Assembly (NCBI GenBank): GCA_963931925.1
Contig: OZ007569.1
Coordinates: 67,978,420-68,042,419, forward strand
Direction: 5' to 3'
From: Onchidella celtica
Lineage: Eukaryota; Mollusca; Gastropoda; Systellommatophora; Onchidiidae
Length of the DNA stretch: 64,000 nt
Position 1 is the stretch's first letter; each line of letters begins with the position of its first letter. This document shows, piece after piece, positions 34,003-46,385 of this stretch. Below the pieces are notes generated by a model, which was not told where the DNA came from, made no database searches, and was given only the letters and a program-made list of their open reading frames with translations. Both the position numbers and the translations under genes were made by a program.

Positions 34003-34151
34003 GGCAGACCTTTCTCAGAGTTGGATAAGAATAAGAAAGAAACTGACCCTAACAATAAAAGTGGTCTGGGCCCACGTCAAGTTTTCTTGCTCAAGCAGTC
34101 TTGGAAAGCTGTCATGAGGGATGAAGGTTTTGGCGTGGATCTGTTCGTAAG
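34003..34151 (+). CDS. Second globin exon (A-B helices), 5' side in gap
   Basis: The frame reads KSGLGPRQVFLLKQSWKAV, covering the start of a globin with the A-helix Trp, and continues to GVDLFVR at the end of the B helix. The exon closes AG|GTAAAT, a phase-2 donor inside the Arg codon, the same B12.2 position as the exon at 10491-10723. The two exons share RQxF..KQSWKA but differ elsewhere, so they are paralogous domains and not a recent copy. No ATG is visible. The 5' part lies in the gap, or the exon starts at an acceptor such as TTTCTCAG (ending at 34018). It may be exon 1 of a tandem globin gene or a later domain of a multidomain globin. The next globin exon was not located downstream. 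Confidence 0.8.
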
Positions 34152-34157
34152 GTAAAT
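34152..34157 (+). promoter_or_regulatory. Splice donor, second globin exon (phase 2)
   Basis: GTAAAT after the AG of the Arg codon. It is weaker than consensus at +5, but its position is exactly the conserved B12.2 site. Confidence 0.7.
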
Positions 34158-36862
34158 TACATTAGAATAGCAAACCTCACATCTCTCTCTATATTTCTCT
34201 AAGATATGTTTATCCCACTGTGTAGGTCACCATAGCATTGTGCTCGCTGGAGCTCAACACATTTCCGTCTCCAACATTGTTCTATAACTTACCTTTTTTG
34301 TGTGTGTTTAGCGCTGTATACGTTCTGTTGCACGATCCGTGGGTGTTCGTCATCACTTTGTCATGATTCTTTGTCGTCATACACATATCATCGTCAATTG
34401 AAAGATGTTCTATTGACTCTGGGTCAAGCCAACCATAGCAAAAAACGTTACTGAGTATTTTTGCGTTTTTACTGCTGTGTCTTCTGTGTATCATTACAAT
34501 GAGCTTATTATTGTCTTCGTCTTACAAGGACACAGTGGCATTTTTTTCTGTGAGAGAAAATGGACAAGAAGAGGAAAGAGAAGAAAAATATTCAAAAGCC
34601 AAATTTAATGCCTGTCTTTGAAAACATGAACACCCCAAACTATCACCCACCAATGAAATTGATAGCAAAAGCTAAATGTTTCACAGTAATGAACTTGTAA
34701 TCGGATCTGTAAGATCTCCGGTTCAATTTTCCAATTAATCTATCCTAATTATGTGCTTCTTCCAGATCTGGTATTACGTAACCAGTTGCACTTCATGGAC
34801 CATTTAATCTTTTTCCAGCTTGGCTTCCTTGTGAATTTCAAAGCTTTAGGTATTGGGTTTGTCCTGCTGTATTATTTGTGCTGCCCGAGTGAAAAACATT
34901 TAAAACATGAGTGAAAATGTGCATCGAAATAAAGTTTATCATTGTGTCGAAAGATTTTTTCCCTCTTTTTTCCAGCAGATGCCACAAAATCTTTATGTGA
35001 CGGTTAATGCATGCGGTCTATGGGCCAAATTGCTCACTGCAATTTAATTGTGACTAAAGGTCTGGACAATTCCCAACAAAAACTAATTATGTTCGCTTTG
35101 CCAACGAAAAGGCTACAGTGACCTCGTGGCCAAACTTAACTCTCTCCTAAATCCAAATCTTACTGGCGACACTTCCCTGAAAATTCACTGTGCAGACAAA
35201 AGGCAAACTGGCCACCCAAAATGTTACAATATCCTTTTAACCCTTTAGACCTCGCCCTAAATTCTCCTTGTGGAAAAAATCTGATTTTGTGAGCATTTAT
35301 TTTGTTCTTAAGGGCATAACTAAGGGGTTTTCGTGATCATTTGGTTGAGTTAGTGTACAACGTAGAAATTACTTAAACTATCTTTTGTGGGAACTGCAGC
35401 CGAGAGATAAATGTCTGTGTATCTCTGTGGATACATGGGACATAGAGGGTTAAACCCTGGGCTATTTGTTCAGGGTGAATCAGGAAAGAAGTAACACGCG
35501 GTTAATAGAAATGAGAGGACAGACCAGTTATTTGATTGCACCTTCTAATACAGGTTCATACATCTTTCATGAGATAACTTCATTATAATAATACAGGACC
35601 ATTCATGACATTTGCCGTTCAAATTAGCATTGGTGATTTGATTTGAGATCATTACTTCTCAAGCAACCATCATTAAAAACGATGCAGATATGTAGATAAA
35701 AAAAAAAAGTGGTTAAGAATAGAGGAAATCCAACTGGGACCCAGAGATCTAATTCTGTAGAAACACTTTTACTTTGTCGTTGAGCAAATGCTGTGGGATA
35801 AAATCGATATTTAACCGAAACTATAATTTGTGATTTGCAATACCGTGAAAGAGATTTAGCAAGTGGGGCGATTGGAACATGGGGTTCTGATTATTTCAGC
35901 TCGTTTTCTCTATTGATCTTTTGTTGGCCTAACGTAGCAAGGCAAGCTTATCTAGCACCAGTAAGGTCGTGCTGACTAGGCATTGCATTTATTCGAGTCA
36001 GGGCACATTTCTCCTTCTGAATTTATTAATCCTTAAAGAGTAGTCAAAATGAAGGAACATATTATTATCGTCATTGCTCTGCGATGATGGCCTATGGCAG
36101 ACTTATTCCAAAAAGGTAACTGACGATTCATTGCCATCTTGAGTATGAGGGCTATCGGATAATATTATAGAAAACGAAACCGAATGATAGGGCAATGTAA
36201 GTATCCCATAGAATCAAATGACACAAGTCACCAAATGACACGAAAAGAAACAGTTTTCTTAATATACCAAGGGTGTCAAAAATGACGCATGCCATTAGAG
36301 TAGAGCAATGCCGATGTATCATTGTCGTTGTGTTCTGCTTTAAACAACAAAATTGTAGAACTAAGATTGACTTTTTTTTTTTAAAATATTCAGGAATGAA
36401 ACAACATAGTGATGTCAGAAAAGTCTTGCGAAGTTAGAATGCTTTTGATTGACAATATTATCAACCGTGGTCCAGGCTTAAAAGCAAAGACACAGTCTTT
36501 TGCAAATATTTTAGAATTCAAATGAAGAGCATAGCAGGGAAGAAAAGTAAGGCCTCTGTAGGCTAATGTCGTGACCAATCGAAATGTACGGTGCTGGCAG
36601 TTTTTGGATATTGTGGAAGAAGAAAAAAGAAAAGAGAATGGTCTTTGTGTTGCAAGTCGTAGAATTATAAGTGTATGTGATCGAATCAAAATTACATGCT
36701 TTCAAAACTTATGGGAAGAGAACAAAGAAAATAGAATGTTGAGAATCCAGTGAAATACTGACTGAATGTTGGAACAGTATTTCATCGTGGTAAATTCTTG
36801 AAACTATAGAGTTCATCCCGCTTACCTTCAGAACGTACATGGCTTTTTACAATACGAAGTGG
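34158..36862. other. Probable globin intron; nothing recognised
   Basis: No exon with the expected F...H (CD1 Phe, distal His) pattern could be recognised. A weak B-box-like CCGGTTCAATTTTCC at about 34719 is not enough to call a SINE. Confidence 0.4.
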
Positions 36863-37181
36863 TTATTTTCAAGGTATGCCTTGGAACTAACGCCAGCGTT
36901 ATTTTCAAGGCATGTTTCATTGACCAATCAGAAGCTGTTTCACTATTAAGGTAGGCGACGTTTATGCATCCTATTCCGATTTTATATCAAAGTTGGAAAA
37001 ATATAAATCTGAAACCTGGAGTTCGTTTCAAGGTATGCCTTGTAAATAACGGCTTGCTTGACTAATCAGGCGAAAAGGGGCTGGGGTAGCCAATGGCGAT
37101 CGATGTACACACAAATAGGTATGCCTTGAAAATAACACTGGAGTTAGTTTCAAGGTATGCCTTGTAAATAACGGCTTGCTT
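36863..37181. repeat. Cluster of palindromic CAAGGTATGCCTTG motifs
   Basis: Five copies or half-copies of the near-palindrome CAAGG(T/C)ATGCCTTG lie in about 320 bp (around 36870, 36905, 37029, 37118 and 37151). They are often flanked by GTTATTTT on the left or AAATAAC on the right. A 44-bp block beginning CTGGAGTT and ending GGCTTGCTT occurs twice (37016-37059 and 37138-37181) with one difference. The pattern suggests a foldback or MITE-type element, or overlapping insertions of one family. Confidence 0.6.
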
Positions 37182-40038
37182 TACAATATTGGTATTGTTG
37201 TATTTGGTCCAATACTCCGAAAGCATCCGAAGAGGCATAATAATAATGTTGTAGTTTACAATCTTCCCGTGGTTTCATTGTAGTCCTAAACGATCGTTTT
37301 TTGTTTTGTTTTGTACTTTAATTCCCATTCCCAATCCTGTGCCCCAATAACACACTCGTACAGACGATTTTACTCGTTTTCAGTGTAGATATAGCCCCAG
37401 GCCCAAGGCAAGTGTTTGTGAGAGGATGGGTTACAAAAATAATTCTTCAGTGCAACAAATTAAACCATCTGTTATTGAATACAACTAATCTTGCTGACGA
37501 CCAGCTGAGTGTGAGTGCGATGCGATGCGATTCGATGCGATGCATAATTGAATTGCCTTTGTTGGGATGGGGTTGGTTAAAGTGAGGGACACTAGTTGAA
37601 ATGCCATGCGATGTGTTTTAGATTATATCATTACGCAATATATTATGTGGCCAGAAATCTAAGGTCTTCAAACTTTAAAATGAGCTACCTTTGTTTCAAA
37701 GCCCCACTGTGTTTGCTAAACACAGGATGGAAGTAGAATGAGCTCTAATCATGTTTGAGAGTTAAAAATCAATGAGCATATAAATTCAACGGACATAATA
37801 ACACACTTTCTGTTGTCTTAGCAATTCTGTTGTCCCTGCACTCATCTGTGGCGACTCAGTTAGAGCTACCATTCTACGAACTTGGGTTGAACTACTGTGT
37901 TTCATACAGACCGAATTCAGGATATGGAATCATACTTAGATAGCATCACTTTTAAAGACTTTGAACTCAGGTGTCAGTCAGCCTCCCATTTCATCCCATT
38001 CTGCACTATGCTCATCCCAACTCAGTTCATCCCTTCTACCTCGGTAAGCACAGCAAGCGAGAGTTGCTGCACTACACTCACAATGCAGTTTGCTTAGTGA
38101 AAGCACACACGACTGCCTTCAAATGTATGTCGTTAGTGCAAATCACTTTGGGTGGGGGGGGGGGGCGTCCTGAAGACCATCATCAGTAAGAATTGTATTC
38201 ACTTTTAATGAAGATTATACACCTACTATCAGCAGAAGAAGAGAAAAAGTGTACTGTAATATCATACATTTTTTTTATGGTATGGCTTTTGGAACGAGAG
38301 TAACGGAACTATAGCAGACACAGAGATATTACGGGTACAGTTGCTATGTAAACATGTTTCTTACATACATTTTCTCCGGTCTCAGTTAAATCCCTTTTTA
38401 CTTCTACTACTAAGATCTTATTTTTTATTCATAAACAATGAGATTATCATTCTCCAAAAGATACAGCTGGCATGGGCCGTTCATCATTTTGTTGAAATGA
38501 ACATATTTCATGTACAATTGGCAAACAGCATTCTTGTTCATCTCCCAGTTTTGTTGTGCTCGTCCAACTAATTCTATTCTTAACCTGCAGCACTGTCATT
38601 TAGAACCTAAATCAAATATATTTCTAAAATAAACCGGTTTACCAGGGTTTACCAGTGCATATAAGAATACAAATATTACCCCCAAACCAGGGAGAAAGGA
38701 TGAGGGCTATATTTAGTCTCTTTTCTTTTTAGTAGCGTTAACTTCAATCGTTAGTATTAAATACAAAAAAAAAATTCCTGTTAAAATTATATCTGTAACG
38801 CAAGACTTCGATCATAATTCCAATTATGTTGAAACCCCAAGCGTTTTTGTTAACAAGTTTATGCTTGGAGTTGCTAAGGTCTTTGTATTGGTTTGAAATT
38901 TATGGTCCGTAAAATACGACATTTCAGCTTGGTCACAATGGTTTCATTATCACTTTAATGGTCTGCACTTTATCGTGAGATACAAAGGCTAAGAACTCTA
39001 GATAATTGTGGAGTGTCAATGGTAGCAAGCCATAATTCTTCGTATTGAACAGGCTGCTCAGAGTGAAAGTGTATCATCTTTGATTGAATTAGAATCTATA
39101 GGTATCATTTGGTAAATCTAATGTCTGATAATATGGCTATATTTTGTAGTGTATTCTATTTGTGCAGAAACGTAAAGTACCGGCGAAGGAAAAAGAGCAT
39201 GATGTACTGAAACCGGAAAGGCAGGGCAAGGGAAATAACTGCATTTTTTTTAGACATTTTGTTAACTCTTTGGTTTCGTCCCTTGGTTGGTTCAAAATCG
39301 AGCACAATAGCGTGTCCTTTTATTTAATTTCCAATCGCGTCTGGGTTCACATTATAAGAACTAATTGTTGTATTAATTATTATAATGACATAGTGGTTGA
39401 TATAACCTTTTCAGGAACGTGACAAAAACAAACACTGGCAACATCCAATTGGCGTAACATGACATTGGGTTAGATCCAAAACCCTCTGATTCTTTCGTAA
39501 ATCGAGTTTCTAGTACCGATTTTTAAATTAACTCCGCTGCCATGGAGTTGTTATTGACGCCTTTTTGCTGTTTCATTTAGACTCAGTCGTCATCGATAAT
39601 TGTTATAGACGCCACTGGGATGATAAAAATTGCATCTAGTATGATTAAAGCCTCCACAAATTATTCTTTCAGTAGTATTATTTCAATTTGATATAGTTTT
39701 ATTTCAGTGATCATCTTCCTACAGATGTTTCTTTCAGCATTCAAGTGTCCTGATTTTCAACTGTTGATTTGAAACAGAACTGAAAAAAGTAAGAAGTTGT
39801 ATGTGTCTCAAAAAAAAATAAGACAGACACTCCGCAAAGGGAATGAATTTAAATACTTTTATGAAATAACACAATTCCACATTGAAAGGGAATGGCTATG
39901 CCTGTGGCTCTTGTCTGTCGAATAATCCATTGTAATCTATTTGTTTTATTGTTATTAGATAACGTACCTCCCCTCCCGTCTGTCTCAGTGTCTGTCTATC
40001 TTTCTGTCAGTCCATCTGTATGTCTGTCTGTCTGTCTG

Positions 40039-40071
<33 letters not shown>

Positions 40072-42703
40072 AATATTATAAAATTGAAAGCGTACAGCTT
40101 TGCTTCAGTACTTATGCGCGCCAGGATGCTACGCACCAAATTGAACGCTTGATATGGTTACTTTTTATGACATGTAATCATTATGTCACTGTAATAGAAT
40201 GGCGCCAAGGTGGAGAATGAAAATTAGAACTGTTGGTAGTACGATGGAACAATGCATTTTCCACAAATTCAAAAACAAAACCAGTTAAAAAAATGTAAAC
40301 TTTGGTGCACCGTCCACGGTATATGAAACCTACATACAAAATTTGGTTACTGCAGGTGGCCTAAAAACAAAAAAACCTTAAATGATTTTATGTAGATTCC
40401 GCGGTTTCCCGCCCAATCTGGGAACACTGAATGACAGAAACAAACGAAACACGTGCCGAGGGTGTTGATGTCTTTGTTTTCGCATCGTGATCCGATCCAA
40501 ATTTTGTGTTTAGCGGCAGCCCCGTTGAGGAAAACGCCGGACCATCTTCTTCTGCTCAACTCAGTTGTGGCTCAGTATCAACAAAATTATTAGCAATAAC
40601 GTGAACTTCGAGACCTTTTGAAATAATCATATGCACGCGCACCTTTACCTCTTTCTATGCGCAATCTGATATTTTGTAGAATTGAGGGATCAGCGGTTAA
40701 AAAACCGTTCGTGATTACATGGAAGACCTTACTTCCTCTATAATAATAGGATGATTATTCGTTACCCTTTTACTTTACTTTGACGTTTTATCATAATTCC
40801 TTTATGGTTGTCACAGTTTGTTTTTCATCTAATATTCTGACTCCTGACCCGACGTCAGGGATCATCAGTGCAGTCGTTGCTTTCCCTCACTGTATTTCTT
40901 TTAAAAGTGATGAGCATTTTATATCACACGGATTGGAATGCATAATATAATATCTTACTGCTATACAGGAAATTTAGAAAAGCAGTCCAGTTCTTGATCA
41001 GTACCAATTGTGTTAACATGCGCAGTTTTCGAATAAAGATATTTCAGTTAGCAGTTACTTCCGTGTCTTTCTCCCACACCATCCTCGACCACTATTCCAT
41101 TCATTATTACATTGATGATTGAATTCATCAGCCTCTTTCCTCTTTCTGTTCTTATGCTCTAACCTAAAGGTACTCCTCGTTATCTTCCTTTCATGCTTTC
41201 TCTCTGCCGTTATCCTAACCCTGCACATCTATTTCTGTCCTGTTTTCTGTAGCTTTTTTAGTTCATGCTATTATCCCAAAGAACACACCCCTGTCCAATG
41301 TAATTCTCTCCCGCTCCCTCTTCCCCCCCCCCCCCAACCTCCCTCTGTCTCTCTCTTTTTCTCCATGCATTCACACACAAACACACACACACACACACAT
41401 ATCTCTTTCAGGAGTTTTTGACGCGAGAAGAGAGAAATAGTAACAAATGGCTTTGAACCTGTGCAAAATGACTTCTTCCGTCTGCTCTTTACTCTGATAT
41501 CCGCCTCTGCCACTTTCCCCCTTACAGGATAATCATGATTGACGAGAAACTTCTGGATACGCCAGTGACAAAAACCGACAACATCAGCAAAGTTTAGTAA
41601 GAAAATTGAGGATACCCCGATATCAAATCCACATCATGTTATTCCCTTTATTACCTGGCCCTGGGCTCGCCTGTTCTCTCCAAACCTGATTAGTTTGAGG
41701 GGAGCGTCGAGGGGGAGAACTGAGTAAATCCACGATTGTGTCGTGCCCCTGTGGGGAAGGTTCCCTTTAAATGCATTTCTAAACCAGACATCTCTGTATT
41801 GGAGCGTGCGTGTGAGAGATAGGGTGGGCCGGATGGGAGAAACAGCGAGACGAACAAGTTCAATCTCTCATTTCTAGTTGACTGAACGCCTGGCAAGATA
41901 GGCATAGATACGTCGAGCTTTCTCGCCGTTCCTTCATCAGATTAGAGGCAGATACAGATAGAGGGAAATAAGTAAATTAAGATGCTAGAGGAACTAGAAC
42001 ATGTATATGGGAGAGAACATGCCACAGCAGTTTGATAACGACGTCACTCATGTCAGTAAACTCATTATTTTCTCACATTGAACATACACACCTTAGCTAA
42101 ATCAGTGTCATCTCTACCAAAGTTCTTCAAAACGCCTACACGACAAACATGACATGAATTGCTCAGTCCTATATTAGAGAAATCAACTTTCAAGGAATGC
42201 TGTTTTGTTCCAAGCAGTTGGCATGAACCCAGACAGCGAGTGTACGTCAATTCCACGCGTGGGACTGAACTTAAATTTACCCATAGAAATAACTTTCTTC
42301 CCACGTAGATCCGCTAGTCACAACATCGTGCCGCCATCGGTTTGATGTAGGAAATCCGCGCCTACGGTAATCCTGACAATCATAGGGTTGTTTTGTACAA
42401 ATCTAGGCCGGATTAACATGCGGATGCAGGCTTGGAAGTTGACTCGAAGAATCGTTAACGCCAGCAACAAGCCAAAAGGTTTGATTTGTTGGCAGTGAAC
42501 TTAAAAGTTCCTCATGCTTTCCTCACACGCAAACCTCTGTAATCCTGACTTTGTTATTTTTTCATCGCATGCACGCAGAACGCCGGTATATTTGTGATCT
42601 TAACACGCTCTCATTATGTCAAGTTTTTATTGGGTTATATGTTTTAATGGCGTGGGAGTATGATTTGCAACATTTTTGTAGTAGGCACATGAGTGTGAAC
42701 GAA
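37182..42703. other. Non-coding; several microsatellites
   Basis: (CTGT)n/(CT)n lies at about 40000-40072, a C-tract at about 41325-41336 and (CA)n at about 41382-41400. A G-tract lies at about 38151-38165. Frames across these tracts (39892-40152, 41119-41421) are low complexity. No exon was recognised. Confidence 0.4.
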
Positions 42704-43070
42704 CCACAGACTAATAAAATACCCAGACTGGATGATCCCATTGTGTGACGTCACAAAGCAGCGAAAGGTCATGAACCATCCGCCACATTAGGTTTACGGT
42801 AACGACCGGCGCTTCAGCATACCTACAATTTTGAATGACACCATTTTGACGGGCCTGCTGAACGCGGAAGTTTGGTTCCGCACCAAGAAATTAATATCTG
42901 TACAACCAATCTTGACAAATAAAAAGAAATTTCTACTACAGGTAGAACTAGAATCGGAATTTCCCCAGCGGCGGCCATGTTGGTTATACGACCGCAGCTC
43001 GGGAAATTCCGTAAAAAACGACACAGCCCGAAGCTCGTGTTTCCAGTCTGGTTAATTTATTAGTCTGTGG
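42704..43070. mobile_element. MITE with 29-bp TIRs and 6-bp flanking repeat
   Basis: The left terminus (42704-42732) begins CCACAGACTAATAAAATACC and ends CAGACTGGA. The right terminus (43042-43070) is its reverse complement with three differences. AACGAA flanks it directly on both sides (42698-42703 and 43071-43076), a likely target duplication. It is 367 bp with no coding capacity. Inside it a 20-bp inverted repeat (42955-42974 and 42992-43011, CGGAATTTCCCCAGCGGCGG on the left) forms a strong hairpin. The family is unassigned; a 6-bp duplication is unusual among common superfamilies. Confidence 0.82.
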
Positions 43071-44306
43071 AACGAACACATTGCGTATTGTGCTATGCTT
43101 TGGAGGTGATGACGTAGAAAAGAACACGACTCATTATTTTACAGATAGTATCGTAATGTGCCTGACACAGTTGGTTTATGGGCTTCATAAATGCTGATGC
43201 ATGTTAAACAAACAATAACATAGGATTAATTCGCGTAATTTCCAATTGTTAATTATGCAGACACTTTCGGTAGGCTTTCCTCATCTAATATAAAACTATC
43301 TGAATTTGATCAACTGATTAAGAGCATTATGACAGATGATTAGTCCAAAGACTTATAGTCACATAAAAACCTTTCCAATAAGCTCCAAGTGAATGGCATG
43401 GTAACTGAGAAAAATCGAAACGGTAAAACACCAATGTTTATCATCACGAGGCACAGCCTACCACTCTTCCTTGTCTTTTTTCAAAGCATTTATTAACTCA
43501 GGGCAAAACTCTTGTACAAGTAAGAGCCATATTGAAACATGTAGGTTAGGCTTAAAACTGTATATTTTATAACATAATCGTTTACTTTCAACAGGAAATG
43601 ATGCTGAACTTATTGATCAACCTACAGCGGTGTGTACACATGTTACATGGGGACACGTCTGGAGTAGTTACTAAAACCCCCCAAAATGTGTACCTAATAG
43701 AACTTTCATAGTTGTATGTGTTAAGCTGCATTTATAAAGATATGAGTATGACTGATAAAAATTTTTTTTTTTTAATTAAAAGAATTGTAATATCCCAATA
43801 ATTGTAAATTAACCCTTTTTTTTCTTTAAAGGGGGGGGGGAGGGAGGAGGGGATATTGCCAAGTTTGCATGTGATAAATGTCCATATTATTTTAGTACCA
43901 GTAAGAAAATTATCGCTATTCATAGTGTTTGCCCTCCTTGTTATTTTAGCTCCGTTTCAAATTTTCGTTCTTCAGTGCCTGTGTGTTTTCTGGGGATATT
44001 TAAGAGGGATTCTCCTCTTACAGGTGAATGACGTGAAGTTGTATGGCTGCAGGTGGCAACAGAAATAATGAGCCACGTAGGAATTTCCATTTGCAAACTT
44101 GCTGGGAATGCTGTTGTTTTAATAAGAGTGTCTGACGCTTTCACTGACAGAATGCATGCCGGCATGTTCTGCGGGGATGAAGGTTTTTTACTGAAGAACT
44201 GTCAAAATTTGGTTCGACTGTGTTTATACCAGTTTCCTGCCAAAGAAATTCACGCATATTAAAAAAACTGGTTTCAGATAGTAATCCTCAATGTAAAATT
44301 TGCACA
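43071..44306. other. Non-coding, nothing recognised
   Basis: Contains a G-tract at about 43831-43842. No exon was recognised. Confidence 0.4.
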
Positions 44307-44504
44307 GACAGACAGGTCAGACGGACTGAAGAGCGGACGGGGAGACGGCCGGGCAGACAGACAGACAGTGAGACAGACATGCAGATAGATAGAAGATTGA
44401 CAGACAGGAAGACAGACAGACAGACAGGCAGGCAGACAGACAGAAGATAGATCTAGATAGATAGATAGAGATAGACAGGTAAATAGACATACATGCAGAC
44501 AGAC

Positions 44505-44547
<43 letters not shown>

Positions 44548-44572
44548 CAGATAGATAGATAGATAGATAGAT

Positions 44573-44665
<93 letters not shown>

Positions 44666-44690
44666 CTGGCTGACAGAAAGGAGAAATACA
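44307..44690. repeat. Compound GACA/GATA microsatellite
   Basis: (GACA)n-like units (about 44307-44450) pass into (GATA)n (about 44455-44665). The Tyr-Leu-Ser-Ile frames on the - strand over this stretch are repeat artefacts. Confidence 0.95.
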
Positions 44691-46076
44691 GGAAATAAAT
44701 ACGAGAAACATTTAGGGAAGATGGAATACCAGAAAGAGCGAATGAGAGAAAGAGAGAGAGAGGAGGGGAGTTTTAGTGGGAAGCCCCTCTCTTCTCTCCC
44801 CTCTAACTGATTAACTATCCCCGCACGTGTCAACAGCCCCACGTAAAGGGCCCGAGCAAACAGTCGTGTGCTTACAGCTGTCTGTGAGCGAGCTTAGATT
44901 CCACGCCGGGGCTCACTCCAATCGCTTTTTCTTTACAGATTAATGAAAACTTCGTCAGGATTTGGCAGTGGCAAGTGCTGGAATTTTCTTACACATTGGG
45001 ATGAATGTTTTACGTGTGTGAGCAAAGGATCTTTTGCTTTATTTTAAATTTACTTCATCATGGGTCGGCTCCGTGTGGTTTCATGAAGGTAACGTGGTCA
45101 CATTTGTGAAGTTGCAAAATGTTTCAATTTTTGTTACAGCTTTGTTATATGGTTTAGTTCATAGTACAGGGCGACAGGCACAACTGTTAGCGAAGATAGA
45201 CGCTGCAACTGTGGGGTTGTTTTTTGTTGTTGTTAGAAAACACAGACAACAGATTTAAAACACCTTCCGTCAAGTTACACATTATTGTGGAATTTGGCAT
45301 TAATGTTCGTTAAAACACACTTTTTGTCAGCTATTTCAGCCTGGCACGATTCAGCTTTCGTTTGCGTAAAGTTTATCCGCACTTAGATAATCATGCGTAT
45401 TAAGTTATTATTACGTGCATAGACCTTCTGTATTGATCTCTAGTATCACATAATTATTACAGAGATTTGAGCTAAAAATTCTACCTGCGATTGTGGGATA
45501 ATTGCAATTCATTTTACTGTGCTCGTTATCTTTTCTTTTATCTGGAGTGGTCTTTCTTGAAGGAAAAAAATATATAAATATAAAATTTGTTTTAAAAAAA
45601 AGGTTAATCTGGAGATGAAGTGAAAGAGTGAATAGAAATAGCTTTGATCCACTGAGCATGAGGACAAAGAAATAGAACTAATAGCAGAAATGCCTGTTAA
45701 ATATTACAGCGAAAGTATGATATAATAAATATGTGTTCAAATTATACTTTATTGATTAGCTATTGCTACCTCTTTAACCCGGTAATTTAATCGACATCTC
45801 CCGAGTATTATAATATTCTGTATGCCCCAAAACAAAACTGCACCGGACTAAAACGCAGTTAAATCGATTTCCTGGTGTGCAAATTACTTCCAAAGTGGAG
45901 CTGTGTATATCTTCAAGCAAACACTTGATTACTTAATTAAAATTCCCACCATTAGCACTTGAAAAATGAACCATAAAATTTGCCGTAGGAATGTGTAAGT
46001 GGCTTAACATTGATAATCTGGAATGGGATTTCTTATAGTGTTCTACTGTGCAGTACCCAAACTTGTCCGCCTTTGG
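44691..46076. other. Non-coding, nothing recognised
   Basis: No exon or transposon boundary was seen. Confidence 0.4.
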
Positions 46077-46385
46077 CCTTTCTTGTAAAAAACTATTTGG
46101 CTGATGTAGGGCCCAGACACTTCTAGGAATGAGGTTGGTCTTTCTTGTAAATAGTATCTGATGGATGTAGATCCCAAACACTTGTAGACTTGCGACTGGT
46201 CTTTCGTAAATAATATTTTTCATGAATGCAATCCCAAACGCTTGTCGGGGCGCTGTTGGTCTTCCTGTAAATAATATTTTGATGGATGCAGGTGCCCAAA
46301 CAAGAAACTAGGACAGGGGATGATCATTTTTTGTGAACAGTACTTGATGAATGAAGATCCGAAAGATTTCGTGGGTCGTGAGAGT
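46077..46385. repeat. ~61-bp minisatellite, five diverged units
   Basis: Units start near 46077, 46138, 46199, 46259 and 46321. Each has a TTGGTCTTTCTTGTAAATA-like start, a TTGATGGATGYAG core and a CCCAAACRCTTGT end. Divergence between units is high, so the array is old. Confidence 0.75.

Noticed and set aside
33691..34155. 154-codon frame spanning the N block
   Set aside because: Two thirds of it is unread sequence. Only the part after 34003 has globin similarity; the part before the gap is unrelated.
41221..41420. Possible globin exon 2 after TTTTCTGTAG
   Set aside because: The reading frame enters a C-tract and CA repeat and shows none of the expected CD1 Phe or E7 His pattern.
44274..44842. 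Frames of 145 and 129 codons on the - strand rich in Tyr-Leu-Ser-Ile
   Set aside because: They translate the GATA/GACA microsatellite.
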